The notes beneath the pieces are model-generated. The model saw only the letters and a program-made list of their open reading frames with translations, was not told the origin of the DNA and did not search any database. Made by a program: the position numbers and the translations under genes. This document shows positions 1 through 13,239 of a stretch of DNA of 64,000 bases, piece by piece. Positions within the stretch are counted from its first letter, which is position 1; every line of letters starts with the position of its first letter. The DNA lies in contig NZ_BMNI01000008.1 of NCBI RefSeq assembly GCF_014646375.1, positions 1-64,000 of the forward strand, written 5' to 3'. The DNA comes from Nocardioides phosphati. Its GTDB lineage: Bacteria > Actinomycetota > Actinomycetes > Propionibacteriales > Nocardioidaceae.

Positions 1-90
1 ACCGAGGAGGTCGCCATCAGCGCCTAGCGACACGCCCGACGGAGGATTCGTTTCGTACACCACGCCTAGGGACTTGACCCGCCGAGCTAC

Positions 91-444
91 GTGTTCTCTG
101 AGGCGCTGCGCTCCCTCCCGAACGTTCGGAGCTCGCAGCGGAACGTCAAGCAGACGCCCGTGTGGGGCCACGGCTACAGGTACGTCGATCCCACCCACGG
201 CCCTCAGGACAACTCGGCCTTCTACAAGCGGATGCAGACCGAGGTGCCGGAACACTGGAAGGACCTTCCGGCCGTCGCTCACATCGGCGCGAGAGATCCC
301 CTCGGGAAGAAGTCCGTGCTGGCACAGTGGACAGCGGCGATTCCCGCGTTGGACGTGCACCGCTACCCGGAGGTCGGCCACTTCGTCGCTGAATCCAAGG
401 GCAAGGAAATCGCTGACAGCATCCTCGCGATGCTCGGGCACTGA
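91..444 (+). pseudogene. alpha/beta hydrolase, C-terminal fragment
   Basis: The 117-residue reading frame resembles only the C-terminal third of an alpha/beta hydrolase of the haloalkane-dehalogenase-like type. It has the strand-loop carrying the acid residue (GARDP) and the catalytic-His segment (EVGHFVAE) but no oxyanion or nucleophile-elbow region. The frame is closed upstream by TAG codons at 67-69 and 25-27, so the missing N-terminus cannot lie in frame inside the window. No Shine-Dalgarno precedes the GTG at 91. I read it as a truncated or frameshifted remnant. The first 27 bases (TEEVAISA then stop) could be the tail of another plus-strand gene. A genuine short protein is less likely. 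Confidence 0.55.
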
Positions 445-448
445 AGCT

Positions 449-464
449 CCACCACGGGTGGTGG
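449..464 (+). terminator. small hairpin after the hydrolase fragment
   Basis: A 6-bp perfect stem (CCACCA/TGGTGG) with a 4-base loop sits 4 bases after the hydrolase stop codon. It is short and has no T-tract, so terminator activity is only a possibility. Confidence 0.3.
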
Positions 465-511
465 CACTCCTCCCCCACCACACCCCTCACATCGAGATGT
501 GCCCGCAATGG

Positions 512-551
512 CCGAGGGCCCCGCCGCGCTGCTGCGCGACGGGGCCCTCGG
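512..551 (-). terminator. rpoC terminator hairpin
   Basis: A perfect 11-bp inverted repeat (CCGAGGGCCCC / GGGGCCCTCGG) with an 18-base loop lies 17 bases beyond the rpoC stop codon on the minus strand. Position and stem strength fit the end of the rpoB-rpoC transcript. There is no T-run, which is common for high-G+C actinobacterial terminators. Confidence 0.7.
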
Positions 552-567
552 TCGTGAGGCGGCGAGA

Positions 568-4422
<3,855 letters not shown>

Positions 4423-4513
4423 TTGGCTTGTGTCCTTCGTTAGTACTGAAGAGAAAAGACTTGATGACCGAGGGCCGCGCGTACGCCGGTCACCCGGCGT
4501 ACTGGTGACTCAC

Positions 4514-7500
4514 TCAGACTTCTTCGACAGAGGGGTTCTCGCGACGGGACAGGTCGATGCCCAGCTCCTCCGCAGCGCGGAAGACGTCCTCATCGGCGTC
4601 ACGCAGCTCGATCATGGAGCCGTCCTGCGAGAGGACCTCCACGTTGAGGCAGAGCGACTGCATCTCCTTGACGAGAACCTTGAACGACTCCGGGATGCCC
4701 GAGTCGGGGATGTTCTCGCCCTTGACGATCGCCTCGTAGACCTTCACGCGGCCGGGCACGTCGTCGGACTTGATGGTCAGGAGCTCCTGCAGGGCGTAGG
4801 CGGCGCCGTACGCCTCCATCGCCCAGACCTCCATCTCACCGAAGCGCTGGCCACCGAACTGGGCCTTACCGCCGAGCGGCTGCTGGGTGATCATCGAGTA
4901 CGGACCGGTGCTGCGCGCGTGGATCTTGTCGTCGACAAGGTGGTGCAGCTTGAGGATGTACATGTAGCCCACGGAGACCGGCTCCGGGAACGGCTCGCCG
5001 GAGCGACCGTCGAACAGGCTCGCCTTGCCCGACTCACCGACGAGACGGTCACCGTCACGGGTCGGCGTGGTGGAGCCGAGCAGGCCGATGATCTCGTCCT
5101 CACGGGCACCGTCGAAGACCGGCGTGGCGACCTTCGTGTTGGGCGCGGCCTCGTCGGCACCGATGGAGATGAGGCGCTTGGCCCACTCGGTGTCGCGCAG
5201 GTCGGCGTCGATGTGCCAGCCCTGCTTGCCGATCCAGCCCAGGTGGAGCTCCAGGATCTGGCCGATGTTCATACGACGCGGGACACCGAGCGGGTTGAGG
5301 ATCACGTCGACCGGGGTGCCGTCCTCCATGAACGGCATGTCCTCGACCGGCAGGATCTTCGCGATGACGCCCTTGTTGCCGTGACGGCCGGCGAGCTTGT
5401 CACCCACGGAGATCTTGCGCTTCTGGGCGACGTAGACGCGGACCAGCTGGTTGACGCCCGGGGGCAGCTCGTCGCCGTCCTCACGGTCGAAGACGCGAAC
5501 GCCGATGACCGTGCCGGACTCGCCGTGCGGGACCTTCATCGAGGTGTCGCGGACCTCGCGCGCCTTCTCACCGAAGATCGCGCGGAGCAGGCGCTCCTCC
5601 GGGGTCAGCTCGGTCTCACCCTTGGGCGTGACCTTGCCGACGAGGATGTCGCCGGTCGAGACCTCGGCGCCGATGCGGATGATGCCGCGCTCGTCGAGGT
5701 CGGCCAGGCCCTCCTCGGAGACGTTCGGGATGTCCCGGGTGATCTCCTCGGGGCCGAGCTTCGTGTCGCGGGCGTCGACCTCGTGCTCCTCGATGTGGAT
5801 CGAGGTGAGGACGTCCTCCTGGACGAGGCGCTGCGACAGGATGATCGCGTCCTCGTAGTTGTGGCCCTGCCAGGGCATGAAGGCCACGAGGAGGTTGGTG
5901 CCCAGCGCCATCTCGGCGTTGTCGGTGCAGGGGCCGTCAGCGATCGGCGAACCGGCCTCGAGGCGGTCACCCTCGGCAACCAGCGGGCGCTGGTTGATGC
6001 AGGTGCCCTGGTTGGAGCGCTTGAACTTCGCCATGCGGTACGTCGAGTACGTGCCGTCGTCGTTCATGACCTCGACGGCGTCGGCAGAGACGTCCTTGAC
6101 GACGCCGGCCTTGGACGCGGTGACGACGTCACCCGCGTCGACGGCGGCGCGGTACTCGATGCCGGTGCCGACGATCGGGCTGTCGCTCTTGATGAGCGGG
6201 ACGGCCTGACGCTGCATGTTGGCGCCCATGAGGGCACGGTTGGCGTCGTCGTGCTCGAGGAACGGGATGAGGGCGGTCGCGACCGACACCATCTGGCGCG
6301 GCGAGACGTCCATGTAGTCGACGTCCTCGGGCAGGATCTCGGAGACCTCGCCCTGGCGCAGGCGCACGAGCACCCGCTCCTCGGCGAAGCGGCCGTTCTC
6401 GTCCAGGACCGCGTTGGCCTGCGCGATGACGAAGCGGTCCTCGTCGTCGGCGGTCAGGTAGTCGATCTGGTCGGTGACGACACCGTTCTCGACCTTGCGG
6501 TACGGCGTCTCGACGAAGCCGAACGGGTTGATCCGTCCGTACGACGCGAGCGAGCCGATCAGGCCGATGTTCGGGCCTTCCGGGGTCTCGATGGGGCACA
6601 TGCGGCCGTAGTGCGACGGGTGGACGTCGCGGACCTCCATGCCGGCGCGGTCACGGGAGAGACCACCCGGGCCGAGCGCGGAGAGGCGACGCTTGTGCGT
6701 CAGGCCCGCGATCGGGTTGGTCTGGTCCATGAACTGCGAGAGCTGCGAGGTGCCGAAGAACTCCTTCAGCGCCGCGACGACCGGGCGGATGTTGATCAGG
6801 GACTGGGGCGTGATCGCCTCGACGTCCTGCGTCGTCATCCGCTCACGGACCACGCGCTCCATGCGGGCGAGACCCGTGCGGAGCTGGTTCTGGATGAGCT
6901 CGCCGACCGTGCGCATGCGGCGGTTGCCGAAGTGGTCGATGTCGTCGGCGTCGACCGGGGTCGGCACCGCGTCAGCGGCGTCGCTCGTGCTGGGCAGCTC
7001 GATCTCGCCGGCGTGGAGGGCCACGACGTAGCGGATCGTCGCCACGATGTCGTCGATGGTCAGCGTCTGCTGGTCGAACGCCTCGTGGGTGCCGAGCTTC
7101 TTGTTGATCTTGTAGCGGCCGACCTTCGCGAGGTCGTAGCGCTTCGGGTTGAAGTAGTAGTTGTTCAGCAGCGTCTGCGCAGCCTCACGCGTCGGCGGCT
7201 CGCCGGGACGGAGCTTGCGGTAGATGTCGAGCAGCGCGTCGTCCTCGCCCTGGGTGTTGTCCTTCTCCAGGGTGAGCATCATCGACTCGTACTGGCCGAA
7301 CTCTTCGCGGATCTGCTCGTTGGTCCAGCCGAGGGCCTTGAGCAGCACGGTGACGTTCTGCTTGCGCTTGCGGTCGAGGCGGACGCCGACCATGTCGCGC
7401 TTGTCGATCTCGAACTCGAGCCAGGCGCCACGCGACGGGATGACCTTCGCGGTGTAGATGTCCTTGTCGGACGTCTTGTCGGCGGTGCGCTCGAAGTAGA

Positions 7501-7987
7501 CGCCCGGCGAGCGGACGAGCTGCGAGACGACGACACGCTCGGTGCCGTTGATGACGAAGGTGCCCTTGTCGGTCATGAGCGGGAACTCGCCCATGAAGAC
7601 GGTCTGGCCCTTGATCTCGCCGGTCTCGTTGTTGGTGAACTCAGCGGAGACGTAGAGCGGGGCGGAGTAGGTGAAGTCCTTCTCCTTGCACTCCTCGACC
7701 GTGTACTTCGGGTCGTAGAAGACCGGGTTCTCGAACGAGAGCGACATCGTCTCGGAGAAGTCCTCGATCGGGGAGATCTCCTCGAAGATCTCGGTCAGAC
7801 CCGACTTCGTGGAGACGTCCTCGCCCGCGTCGATGCGACGCTGGACGACTTCCTGCCACTTCTCGTTGCCCACCAGCCAGTCGAAACTGTCAGTCTGGAG
7901 GGCGAGGAGCTGCGGGACCTCGAGAGGTTCGGTGATCTTCGCGAAGGAGATGCGACGGGGGTTACCAGCGGAGCTGCGCGCGGCCAA
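4514..7987 (-). CDS. rpoB: DNA-directed RNA polymerase subunit beta
   Basis: The second core subunit of RNA polymerase and the target of rifamycins. I chose the TTG at 7987 ([10 protein letters not shown]) because AGAAGGA lies 6 bases upstream and the N-terminus then matches actinobacterial RpoB. An in-frame extension of 30 residues to 8077 is open but unlike the family. The product is 1157 residues. The rifampicin-resistance region at about 413-440 ([13 protein letters not shown], then [14 protein letters not shown]) keeps the susceptible-type residues D421, H431 and S436, equivalent to M. tuberculosis D435, H445 and S450. It is followed by rpoC and preceded by the mce operon terminator, so it must have its own promoter in 7988-8112. 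Confidence 0.98.
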   Translation of the reverse strand: MAARSSAGNPRRISFAKITEPLEVPQLLALQTDSFDWLVGNEKWQEVVQRRIDAGEDVSTKSGLTEIFEEISPIEDFSETMSLSFENPVFYDPKYTVEECKEKDFTYSAPLYVSAEFTNNETGEIKGQTVFMGEFPLMTDKGTFVINGTERVVVSQLVRSPGVYFERTADKTSDKDIYTAKVIPSRGAWLEFEIDKRDMVGVRLDRKRKQNVTVLLKALGWTNEQIREEFGQYESMMLTLEKDNTQGEDDALLDIYRKLRPGEPPTREAAQTLLNNYYFNPKRYDLAKVGRYKINKKLGTHEAFDQQTLTIDDIVATIRYVVALHAGEIELPSTSDAADAVPTPVDADDIDHFGNRRMRTVGELIQNQLRTGLARMERVVRERMTTQDVEAITPQSLINIRPVVAALKEFFGTSQLSQFMDQTNPIAGLTHKRRLSALGPGGLSRDRAGMEVRDVHPSHYGRMCPIETPEGPNIGLIGSLASYGRINPFGFVETPYRKVENGVVTDQIDYLTADDEDRFVIAQANAVLDENGRFAEERVLVRLRQGEVSEILPEDVDYMDVSPRQMVSVATALIPFLEHDDANRALMGANMQRQAVPLIKSDSPIVGTGIEYRAAVDAGDVVTASKAGVVKDVSADAVEVMNDDGTYSTYRMAKFKRSNQGTCINQRPLVAEGDRLEAGSPIADGPCTDNAEMALGTNLLVAFMPWQGHNYEDAIILSQRLVQEDVLTSIHIEEHEVDARDTKLGPEEITRDIPNVSEEGLADLDERGIIRIGAEVSTGDILVGKVTPKGETELTPEERLLRAIFGEKAREVRDTSMKVPHGESGTVIGVRVFDREDGDELPPGVNQLVRVYVAQKRKISVGDKLAGRHGNKGVIAKILPVEDMPFMEDGTPVDVILNPLGVPRRMNIGQILELHLGWIGKQGWHIDADLRDTEWAKRLISIGADEAAPNTKVATPVFDGAREDEIIGLLGSTTPTRDGDRLVGESGKASLFDGRSGEPFPEPVSVGYMYILKLHHLVDDKIHARSTGPYSMITQQPLGGKAQFGGQRFGEMEVWAMEAYGAAYALQELLTIKSDDVPGRVKVYEAIVKGENIPDSGIPESFKVLVKEMQSLCLNVEVLSQDGSMIELRDADEDVFRAAEELGIDLSRRENPSVEEV

Positions 7988-8112
7988 GAGGTGTCCTTCT
8001 GAGGGAACGCGGTGATCTGGCGCCGCCGACCACGAACCAGCCACCTGGAGGCAGGCCGCATATGAGGGCAGACGCAAAGAAGAAGGTTAGCGCAGAAGCG
8101 CGCGCGTCACAA

Positions 8113-8141
8113 ACCCTCAACCGGGAAAAATCCCGGAGGGT
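8113..8141 (-). terminator. mce operon terminator
   Basis: A hairpin on the minus strand has CCGGGA/TCCCGG arms closed by an A4 loop and an outer ACCCT/AGGGT stem, with a 3-base bulge (8118-8120). It lies about 30 bp beyond the last mce-operon gene and before rpoB, so it probably separates the two transcription units. Confidence 0.65.
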
Positions 8142-8172
8142 ACGACGATGATGAACGCCGGAGCGTCACCGG

Positions 8173-8994
8173 TCAAGCAGGACGGCTCGTCCGCATGTCG
8201 TCGACGAGCCAGGTGCCGTCGACCCGGCGCATCGAGAAGGTCACCTGGTCGCGGTAGACGACCGGCTCCTTGGCGCCCTTCTTGCTGGTCGGGCGGTCCA
8301 CGAAGAGCAGGACGTCGACCGTCTTGCCGGAGGCGTGGCTGATCGCCGAGCCGAGCACCGTGGCCGCGACGACCGCCTGCACCTGCGGGGCGTTCTGCTT
8401 GATCAGGGTGAAGGTCTGCTCGTAGTCCTTGCGGAACTTCGAGGTCATCTGCGCCGTCGCGGCCTTCTCGTCCTGGTCCAGGTGGCGGTAGTCGTAGGAC
8501 AGCACCGGCACGGCCGCCTTCTCCGCAGCGTTCGCCGCGTCGACGAGCCGCTGCTGGGAGTCGGGCACGCCCGCCGCCGGCAGCGCACGACCGAGTGGTC
8601 CCGCGGCGAAGATCGCAGCGAGCACGGCCGCCACGGTCAGCCCGGCCAGCAGCGTGAGCACCCACGTGGGCACGTCGCGTCCGCCGGCGACGACCGGAGC
8701 GGCAGTGGGCGCGGGGGCCTCCGGTTCGGCGACGGCGACGTCCCCAGCCGGCTCCTCGGCCGGCTCCTCGGCAGCGACCGGGTCGCTGTCGTCGTCCTCC
8801 GCAGGCGCGGTCTCCGCGTCGTACTTCGCCCGCTTGGCGGGGTCGAGGAGGACGGCACCGGCCTGGTTGAAGACGTTGAGCTTCGGGTCCGTCGGGTCCA
8901 TGTCCGCGACGGCACCCTTCCAGGCGGCGCGGATCTCGTCGGTCGAGGCGTCGCGGGCGACACCGAGCACGGCGTACAGGTCGATGGCGCTCAC
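8173..8994 (-). CDS. J-domain-like / Mce-associated membrane fusion protein
   Basis: This 273-residue protein joins a DnaJ-like N-terminus (about 5-61, DLYAVLGVARDAS through DPAKRAKYDAE), an acidic Pro/Ala-rich linker (62-105), one membrane segment (about 109-131) and an Mce-associated, NTF2-like C-terminal region (about 140-273). The J-domain signature HPD, which activates Hsp70 ATPase, is replaced by Met-Asp-Pro at 32-34, so classical DnaK stimulation is doubtful. The GTG start at 8994 overlaps the stop of the upstream Mce-associated gene as GTGA, implying translational coupling. It is the last gene of the mce operon. Role in the import complex is inferred from position only. Another option is a purely structural pseudo-J module. 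Confidence 0.8.
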   Translation of the reverse strand: MSAIDLYAVLGVARDASTDEIRAAWKGAVADMDPTDPKLNVFNQAGAVLLDPAKRAKYDAETAPAEDDDSDPVAAEEPAEEPAGDVAVAEPEAPAPTAAPVVAGGRDVPTWVLTLLAGLTVAAVLAAIFAAGPLGRALPAAGVPDSQQRLVDAANAAEKAAVPVLSYDYRHLDQDEKAATAQMTSKFRKDYEQTFTLIKQNAPQVQAVVAATVLGSAISHASGKTVDVLLFVDRPTSKKGAKEPVVYRDQVTFSMRRVDGTWLVDDMRTSRPA

Positions 8995-9551
8995 TTCGCG
9001 GCCTCCCCCGTCACGGGCGTGAAGTCGTCCACGCGCCACTCCCCCTTGACCCTGACCAACTCGACCTTCGAGCGGGTCTGCTCCGGGGCGTCGTAGCTGC
9101 CCTTGCCGATACGCGCGGTCCTCTCCCACGCCACGAAGGCCGTGGCCCGGTCGCCCTCGACGGACGCGACCCCGACAGCACTGACCTTGGCGACCTTCTG
9201 GAGCTTGATTTGGGCCACGCCCTGCTCGAGCGCCGGGACCTGCTTGTCGAAGCTGGCGCGGAACTTCGTGGTGAGCAGCGACCCGACCCGACGGCGGTAG
9301 TCGGGCATGGTGCCGTCCTTGAGGTCCTGGGGGCCGAAGGTGCCGACGTTCAGCACGAACTGCTCGGCGACATCCTCGATGCCAGCGCGCTCCGACGCGG
9401 TGCCGTACCCGCCACCGGCGGGCGCCTCGACGTCGCGGTTCTGGAGCGTGCGCACCACGAGGAGCGCGAGGGCGGCCGCCAGCAGCAGGCTGAGGACGAC
9501 GAGCAGGGCTCGTCGGGCCGGGCGCGCGGCAGTGCCGGGCTCGTGCGTCAT
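8991..9551 (-). CDS. Mce-associated membrane protein
   Basis: A 186-residue protein with a short cytoplasmic start, one membrane segment (about 15-34) and an extracytoplasmic region ending in a typical SNTF2-like strand pattern (VELVRVKGEWRVDDFTPV). This is the architecture of the Mce-associated (Mam) proteins encoded downstream of mceF in mycobacteria, which stabilise the importer. It starts with ATG after AGGAAG with 7-base spacing, 24 bp downstream of mceF, and overlaps the J-like fusion gene by 4 bases (GTGA). Confidence 0.85.
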   Translation of the reverse strand: MTHEPGTAARPARRALLVVLSLLLAAALALLVVRTLQNRDVEAPAGGGYGTASERAGIEDVAEQFVLNVGTFGPQDLKDGTMPDYRRRVGSLLTTKFRASFDKQVPALEQGVAQIKLQKVAKVSAVGVASVEGDRATAFVAWERTARIGKGSYDAPEQTRSKVELVRVKGEWRVDDFTPVTGEAAK

Positions 9552-9575
9552 CTGGTCACTTCCTGTAGGAGGTGG

Positions 9576-10862
9576 TCACTCGCCGAGCGGCTGCAGATAG
9601 AGCCACTTCCAGGTGTCCGCACCCAGGCCGGCCGGAGCCGGTACGTCGGTACGACGGTCGGCCGCGGGCACCTCGTCGGTCCAGGTGACCCTACCCGTGT
9701 CCGGGTCGTAGGTCGCGACGACCGGGGCGTCGACCGCGGGAGCCACGCGGTCACGCGGAGCGTTCTGCGCGCCACGTGCGTTGCTCTTGGTCGGCGGCTC
9801 GGCGCAGTGGGCGTCCATGACCATCGGCCGGTTGCTGCCGTCGAGGGGCGCCCGGCGGTCGGTGCTCTGGTAGCCGTCGTGGCAGACCGAGGGGTTCGGG
9901 GTGAAGACGAGGCCGAAGTGGGCGTCGTACAGCCCGGTGACGGGGTCCTTGGCGGTCACCGTGAAGCCACCCTGCACGACGTAGGGGTAGGCGACCAGCA
10001 TGGTCTCGACGCCGCGGAGGTGGCGCTGAACCACCTCACCGGTCGTGACCAGGTTGTTGAGCAGCTCGGAGAGGTCGACGCCGTGCTGGTGGAGGAACTC
10101 CTTGAGCACGCTCGCGGTGACCGCGCCGCGCTCAATGAGGACGCGGATGTCCTTGTCGGAGCCACGGACCGTCGAGGAGAACAGCGCCAGGTCGCGGGCG
10201 AAGCCGCGGATCGAGTCAGCCGAGGCCAGCTGCCCGTCGAGCACCGTGCGACCGTCACGGATCAGCGCGGTCGTCACGTCGAAGTTGTCGCTGGCGGTCT
10301 TCAGGAAGCGGTCCTGGGTGTCGATCAGGGTGCCGAGGTCGTCGCCGGTGTCCTTGAAGGCGAGGCCCATCTCGCTGACGACCGTGCCGAGGGCGTCCTG
10401 GTCGACGTCGGAGACCGTACGGCTGACGTCGGCGAGGAGCGTGGCGGTCGCGATGGGGGTGCGGGTGTCGGCCTCGGCGACCTGGCCACCCTCGCGCAGG
10501 TAGGGCTTGCCGTCGCTGCGCGGCTGGAGGTCGACGAACTGCTCGCCGAGGGCGGAGCGGTTCGCGACGACGGCCAGGGTGTCGGCGGGGATGTTGTCGT
10601 GGCCGCTGTCGATCGACATCACCACGTCGACGCCGTCGCGGGTCGCCTTGAGCTCGGTCACCTTGCCGACCTGGACGCCGCGGTAGGAGACCTCGGCGCC
10701 GTCGTAGATGCCGCCGGACTGCTGGAAGTGGCCGGTCACGTCGTACGAGCTGTCGTAGAAGAAGCGGTCCAGCTGGGCGTAGCGGGCACCCACGAAGGCA
10801 CACCCGATGACGGTGATGAAGGCGAAGAGGATCAGCTGGAGCTTCGTGCGCTGCGTGATCAT
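9576..10862 (-). CDS. mceF: MCE family protein MceF
   Basis: Sixth MCE substrate-binding subunit of the Mce lipid importer, 428 residues. An N-terminal membrane anchor (about 7-27) is followed by one MCE domain (about 41-115, with GAEVSYRGVQVGKV), a long helical region that forms the transport needle, and a tail with four Cys and a Pro/Ala-rich end. The ATG at 10862 overlaps the mceE stop codon (ATGA), so I rejected the longer frame that runs back into mceE. Family knowledge: six MCE subunits A-F assemble a hexameric channel that carries hydrophobic substrates. The substrate here cannot be told from sequence. Confidence 0.93.
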   Translation of the reverse strand: MITQRTKLQLILFAFITVIGCAFVGARYAQLDRFFYDSSYDVTGHFQQSGGIYDGAEVSYRGVQVGKVTELKATRDGVDVVMSIDSGHDNIPADTLAVVANRSALGEQFVDLQPRSDGKPYLREGGQVAEADTRTPIATATLLADVSRTVSDVDQDALGTVVSEMGLAFKDTGDDLGTLIDTQDRFLKTASDNFDVTTALIRDGRTVLDGQLASADSIRGFARDLALFSSTVRGSDKDIRVLIERGAVTASVLKEFLHQHGVDLSELLNNLVTTGEVVQRHLRGVETMLVAYPYVVQGGFTVTAKDPVTGLYDAHFGLVFTPNPSVCHDGYQSTDRRAPLDGSNRPMVMDAHCAEPPTKSNARGAQNAPRDRVAPAVDAPVVATYDPDTGRVTWTDEVPAADRRTDVPAPAGLGADTWKWLYLQPLGE

Positions 10863-12124
10863 CGGGCCACCCCCGGGACGAGGAGGGCCACGAGGTCGGG
10901 GTCGTAGCGCTTCATCAGGTCGCGGTAGCTCACCCGCGTCGTCTGCCCGGGGGCGCTGCGCAGCAGCTTGGGCAGGCTGCCGGTGATCTGGTCGAGCGGG
11001 TTCGTGCTCGTCGTGCCGCCCGAGGTGCCGGAGGGGCACAGCACGGGGAGCTGGATCGTGCCGCACAGCGGCAGGGTGCCGCCACCGCCCGGGCCGCCGG
11101 TGCCACCGCTGGTGGTGCCGCCGCTCAGGTCGACGTCGAGCTGGACCGAGAGGTTCACGTAGTCACCCATCCGCAGGTCGCGCGCCGTCTGCGGGTCACG
11201 CGAGAGCAGGTTGGCGTCGGGGAACGGGTAGGTGAAGAAGATCTGCAGCGCGTTGGGCAGCGCGTCGCCGGCGTCGGCGAGCGCCGAGAGGACCGGGTCG
11301 AGCTGGTGGAACGCGTCGATCGTGGAGGCCTTCGAGGCCTTGATCACCCGGACGCCGACATCGCTCAGCTGCGCCAGCGCCTTGAGCATCTTGACCAGGT
11401 CGTCGCGCTGGCGGTTGAGCGACTCGAGCGCCGACGGAAGCTCCTCGAGCGCGGAGTCGATCGCCGGCATCTGCTTCTCGACGCTGACGGCGAGGCGGTT
11501 GACCGAGGTGATCGCGTGGACGATGTCGCCCTTGTTCTTCTCGAGCTTGTCGACCAGCGTCGAGAGCTGGGTCAGCACCGAGCGGGCCGAGCCCTCGTTG
11601 CCTTCGAGGGCCAGGTTGAGCTCGTGGGAGATGGTCTTCAGCTGGGCCACGCCGCCGCCGTTGAGGATCAGGCTCAGCGCGCTGAGCACCTCCTCGACCT
11701 CGGGGTTGCGGCCTGTGCGGGCGAGCGGGATGTCGTCGTGGTTCGCGAGCCGCTGCGGGCTGGCGCCCGAGGCGGGCGCCGCGAGCGAGACGAACTTCTC
11801 GCCGAGGAGGCTGGTCTGGCGGATCGTGGCGACCGCGTTGGACGGCAGGTCGACCTTGTCGTCGAGCTCGAGGGTCACCTTGGCGTGGTAGCCGTCGAGG
11901 TCGACCTTGGTCACCTTGCCGACGGTCACGTCGGCGACCTTCACCGACGACTCGGGCACCAGGTCGAGGACGTCGTTGAACTCGACGGTCACCGTCATCG
12001 GGTGGTCACCGGTGTCGGCACCGCCGGGCAGCGGCAGGCTGTAGACGTCGAAGCGGCAGCTGCTCAGCGTGAGCAGGCCGACGACGAGCAGGACGGCCAG
12101 GCGTACGGCGCGGGCGGGCGTCAT
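10859..12124 (-). CDS. mceE: MCE family lipoprotein MceE (LprK type)
   Basis: Fifth MCE subunit, 421 residues. A signal peptide ends in the lipobox LSSC with C23, so it is a lipoprotein, as mycobacterial MceE/LprK is. The MCE domain covers about 40-118 (DLVPESSVKVADVTVGKV). The coiled helical region follows, then a Gly/Thr-rich low-complexity stretch (about 320-340 region), two Cys and a C-terminal tail. The ATG at 12124 overlaps the mceD stop as ATGA. Confidence 0.93.
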   Translation of the reverse strand: MTPARAVRLAVLLVVGLLTLSSCRFDVYSLPLPGGADTGDHPMTVTVEFNDVLDLVPESSVKVADVTVGKVTKVDLDGYHAKVTLELDDKVDLPSNAVATIRQTSLLGEKFVSLAAPASGASPQRLANHDDIPLARTGRNPEVEEVLSALSLILNGGGVAQLKTISHELNLALEGNEGSARSVLTQLSTLVDKLEKNKGDIVHAITSVNRLAVSVEKQMPAIDSALEELPSALESLNRQRDDLVKMLKALAQLSDVGVRVIKASKASTIDAFHQLDPVLSALADAGDALPNALQIFFTYPFPDANLLSRDPQTARDLRMGDYVNLSVQLDVDLSGGTTSGGTGGPGGGGTLPLCGTIQLPVLCPSGTSGGTTSTNPLDQITGSLPKLLRSAPGQTTRVSYRDLMKRYDPDLVALLVPGVAR

Positions 12125-13239
12125 CGGGCCACCTCCACGAGTCCACCGAGCGTCGGGTCGTACGGCGCGGGCGTCGCGCCCCGCTGCAGCGCCGCTGCGC
12201 GGCCCAGGGCCGGGAGCTTGAGCCCGTCGAGGAGATTGCAGACGGTCTTGCTGTTGGTCAGGCCGCACAGGACGGTGGCAGGGTCAGCGGTGAGCTGATT
12301 GAGCACTTCGCCGAGGTTGGCCCGGGTGTCGAGCGTGCCGTTCTGCGGGTTGTAGGTGTGGCCGAGGTTGACCAGCGCGACCGGAGCCGCGGACAGGGTC
12401 TCGTCGAGCGCGGCGCGCTGGCGGACCAGCACCTTCGCGACCCGGTTGAGCCCCGTGATGTTGCGGCCGAGGGAGTCCTCGTTCTCCTTGACGAAGGTCG
12501 AGACCTGGCCCATCGCGACCGCAAGGTTGCGCAGCGAGGCCGCGAGGTCGGTGCGCTCCCCCGCGAGCAGGGCGGAGACGTCGGCGAGTGACTTGTTGAA
12601 CGTGCGGACGGTGTCGTCGTTCTTCGCGAGCGTGTTGACGAACCGCTCGAGGCGCGCCGCGGTGCTGAAGAGCTCCTCGCGGTTGTCGTCGAGGGTGCCG
12701 GTCAGCTTCGACAGGTCCTGGATCGTCTGGTTGAACTTCTCGCCCTGGCCACTGAAGTTCTTGGCCGTGGAGACGAGCAGGTCGCTCAGCGCACCGTGCT
12801 TGTTGGCACCGTCGGGACCGAGCGCGGTCGTGAGGTCGTCGAGGCTCTGGTAGATCTGGTCGAGCTCGAGCGGCACCGCGGTGCGCGAGGTGTCGAGGAC
12901 CGCGCGGTCGGCGAGCGTCGGCCCGCCGTCGTACGCCGGGGTGAGCTGGACGAAGCGGTCGCCGACGACGGACGGCGCGATGATGACCGCCTTCGCGTCC
13001 TCGGGGATCTTGACGTCTGCCGGGTAGGACATCGTGACGACGACGTCGGTGCCCGAGGGATCGACCTTGTCGACGGTGCCGACGGGGACGCCGAGCACGC
13101 GCACGTCGCTGCCCTCGTAGACCGAGACGGTCCGCGGGAAGTGGGCGACGAGCGTCTTGCGGTCCTCGCCCGAGAGCAGCACGAACGCCGTGGCCAGCAC
13201 GAGGATGAGCAGGATTCCGGGGACCAGGAACTTCTTCAT
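12121..13239 (-). CDS. mceD: MCE family protein MceD
   Basis: Fourth MCE subunit, 372 residues. The N-terminal membrane anchor (about 4-22) starts almost at the initiator, and the MCE domain follows at about 30-100 (YEGSDVRVLGVPVGTVDKV). The rest is the long alpha-helical segment with a C-terminal Cys pair (CGLTNSKTVC). The start overlaps the mceC stop as ATGA. Confidence 0.93.
   Translation of the reverse strand: MKKFLVPGILLILVLATAFVLLSGEDRKTLVAHFPRTVSVYEGSDVRVLGVPVGTVDKVDPSGTDVVVTMSYPADVKIPEDAKAVIIAPSVVGDRFVQLTPAYDGGPTLADRAVLDTSRTAVPLELDQIYQSLDDLTTALGPDGANKHGALSDLLVSTAKNFSGQGEKFNQTIQDLSKLTGTLDDNREELFSTAARLERFVNTLAKNDDTVRTFNKSLADVSALLAGERTDLAASLRNLAVAMGQVSTFVKENEDSLGRNITGLNRVAKVLVRQRAALDETLSAAPVALVNLGHTYNPQNGTLDTRANLGEVLNQLTADPATVLCGLTNSKTVCNLLDGLKLPALGRAAALQRGATPAPYDPTLGGLVEVAR

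Noticed and set aside
7988..8077. 30-codon N-terminal extension of RpoB
   Set aside because: The TTG at 7987 has a good Shine-Dalgarno and gives the usual RpoB N-terminus.
8173..8994. Ordinary DnaJ co-chaperone
   Set aside because: HPD is missing, there are no Gly/Phe or zinc-finger regions, and a membrane helix plus Mce-associated domain follow.
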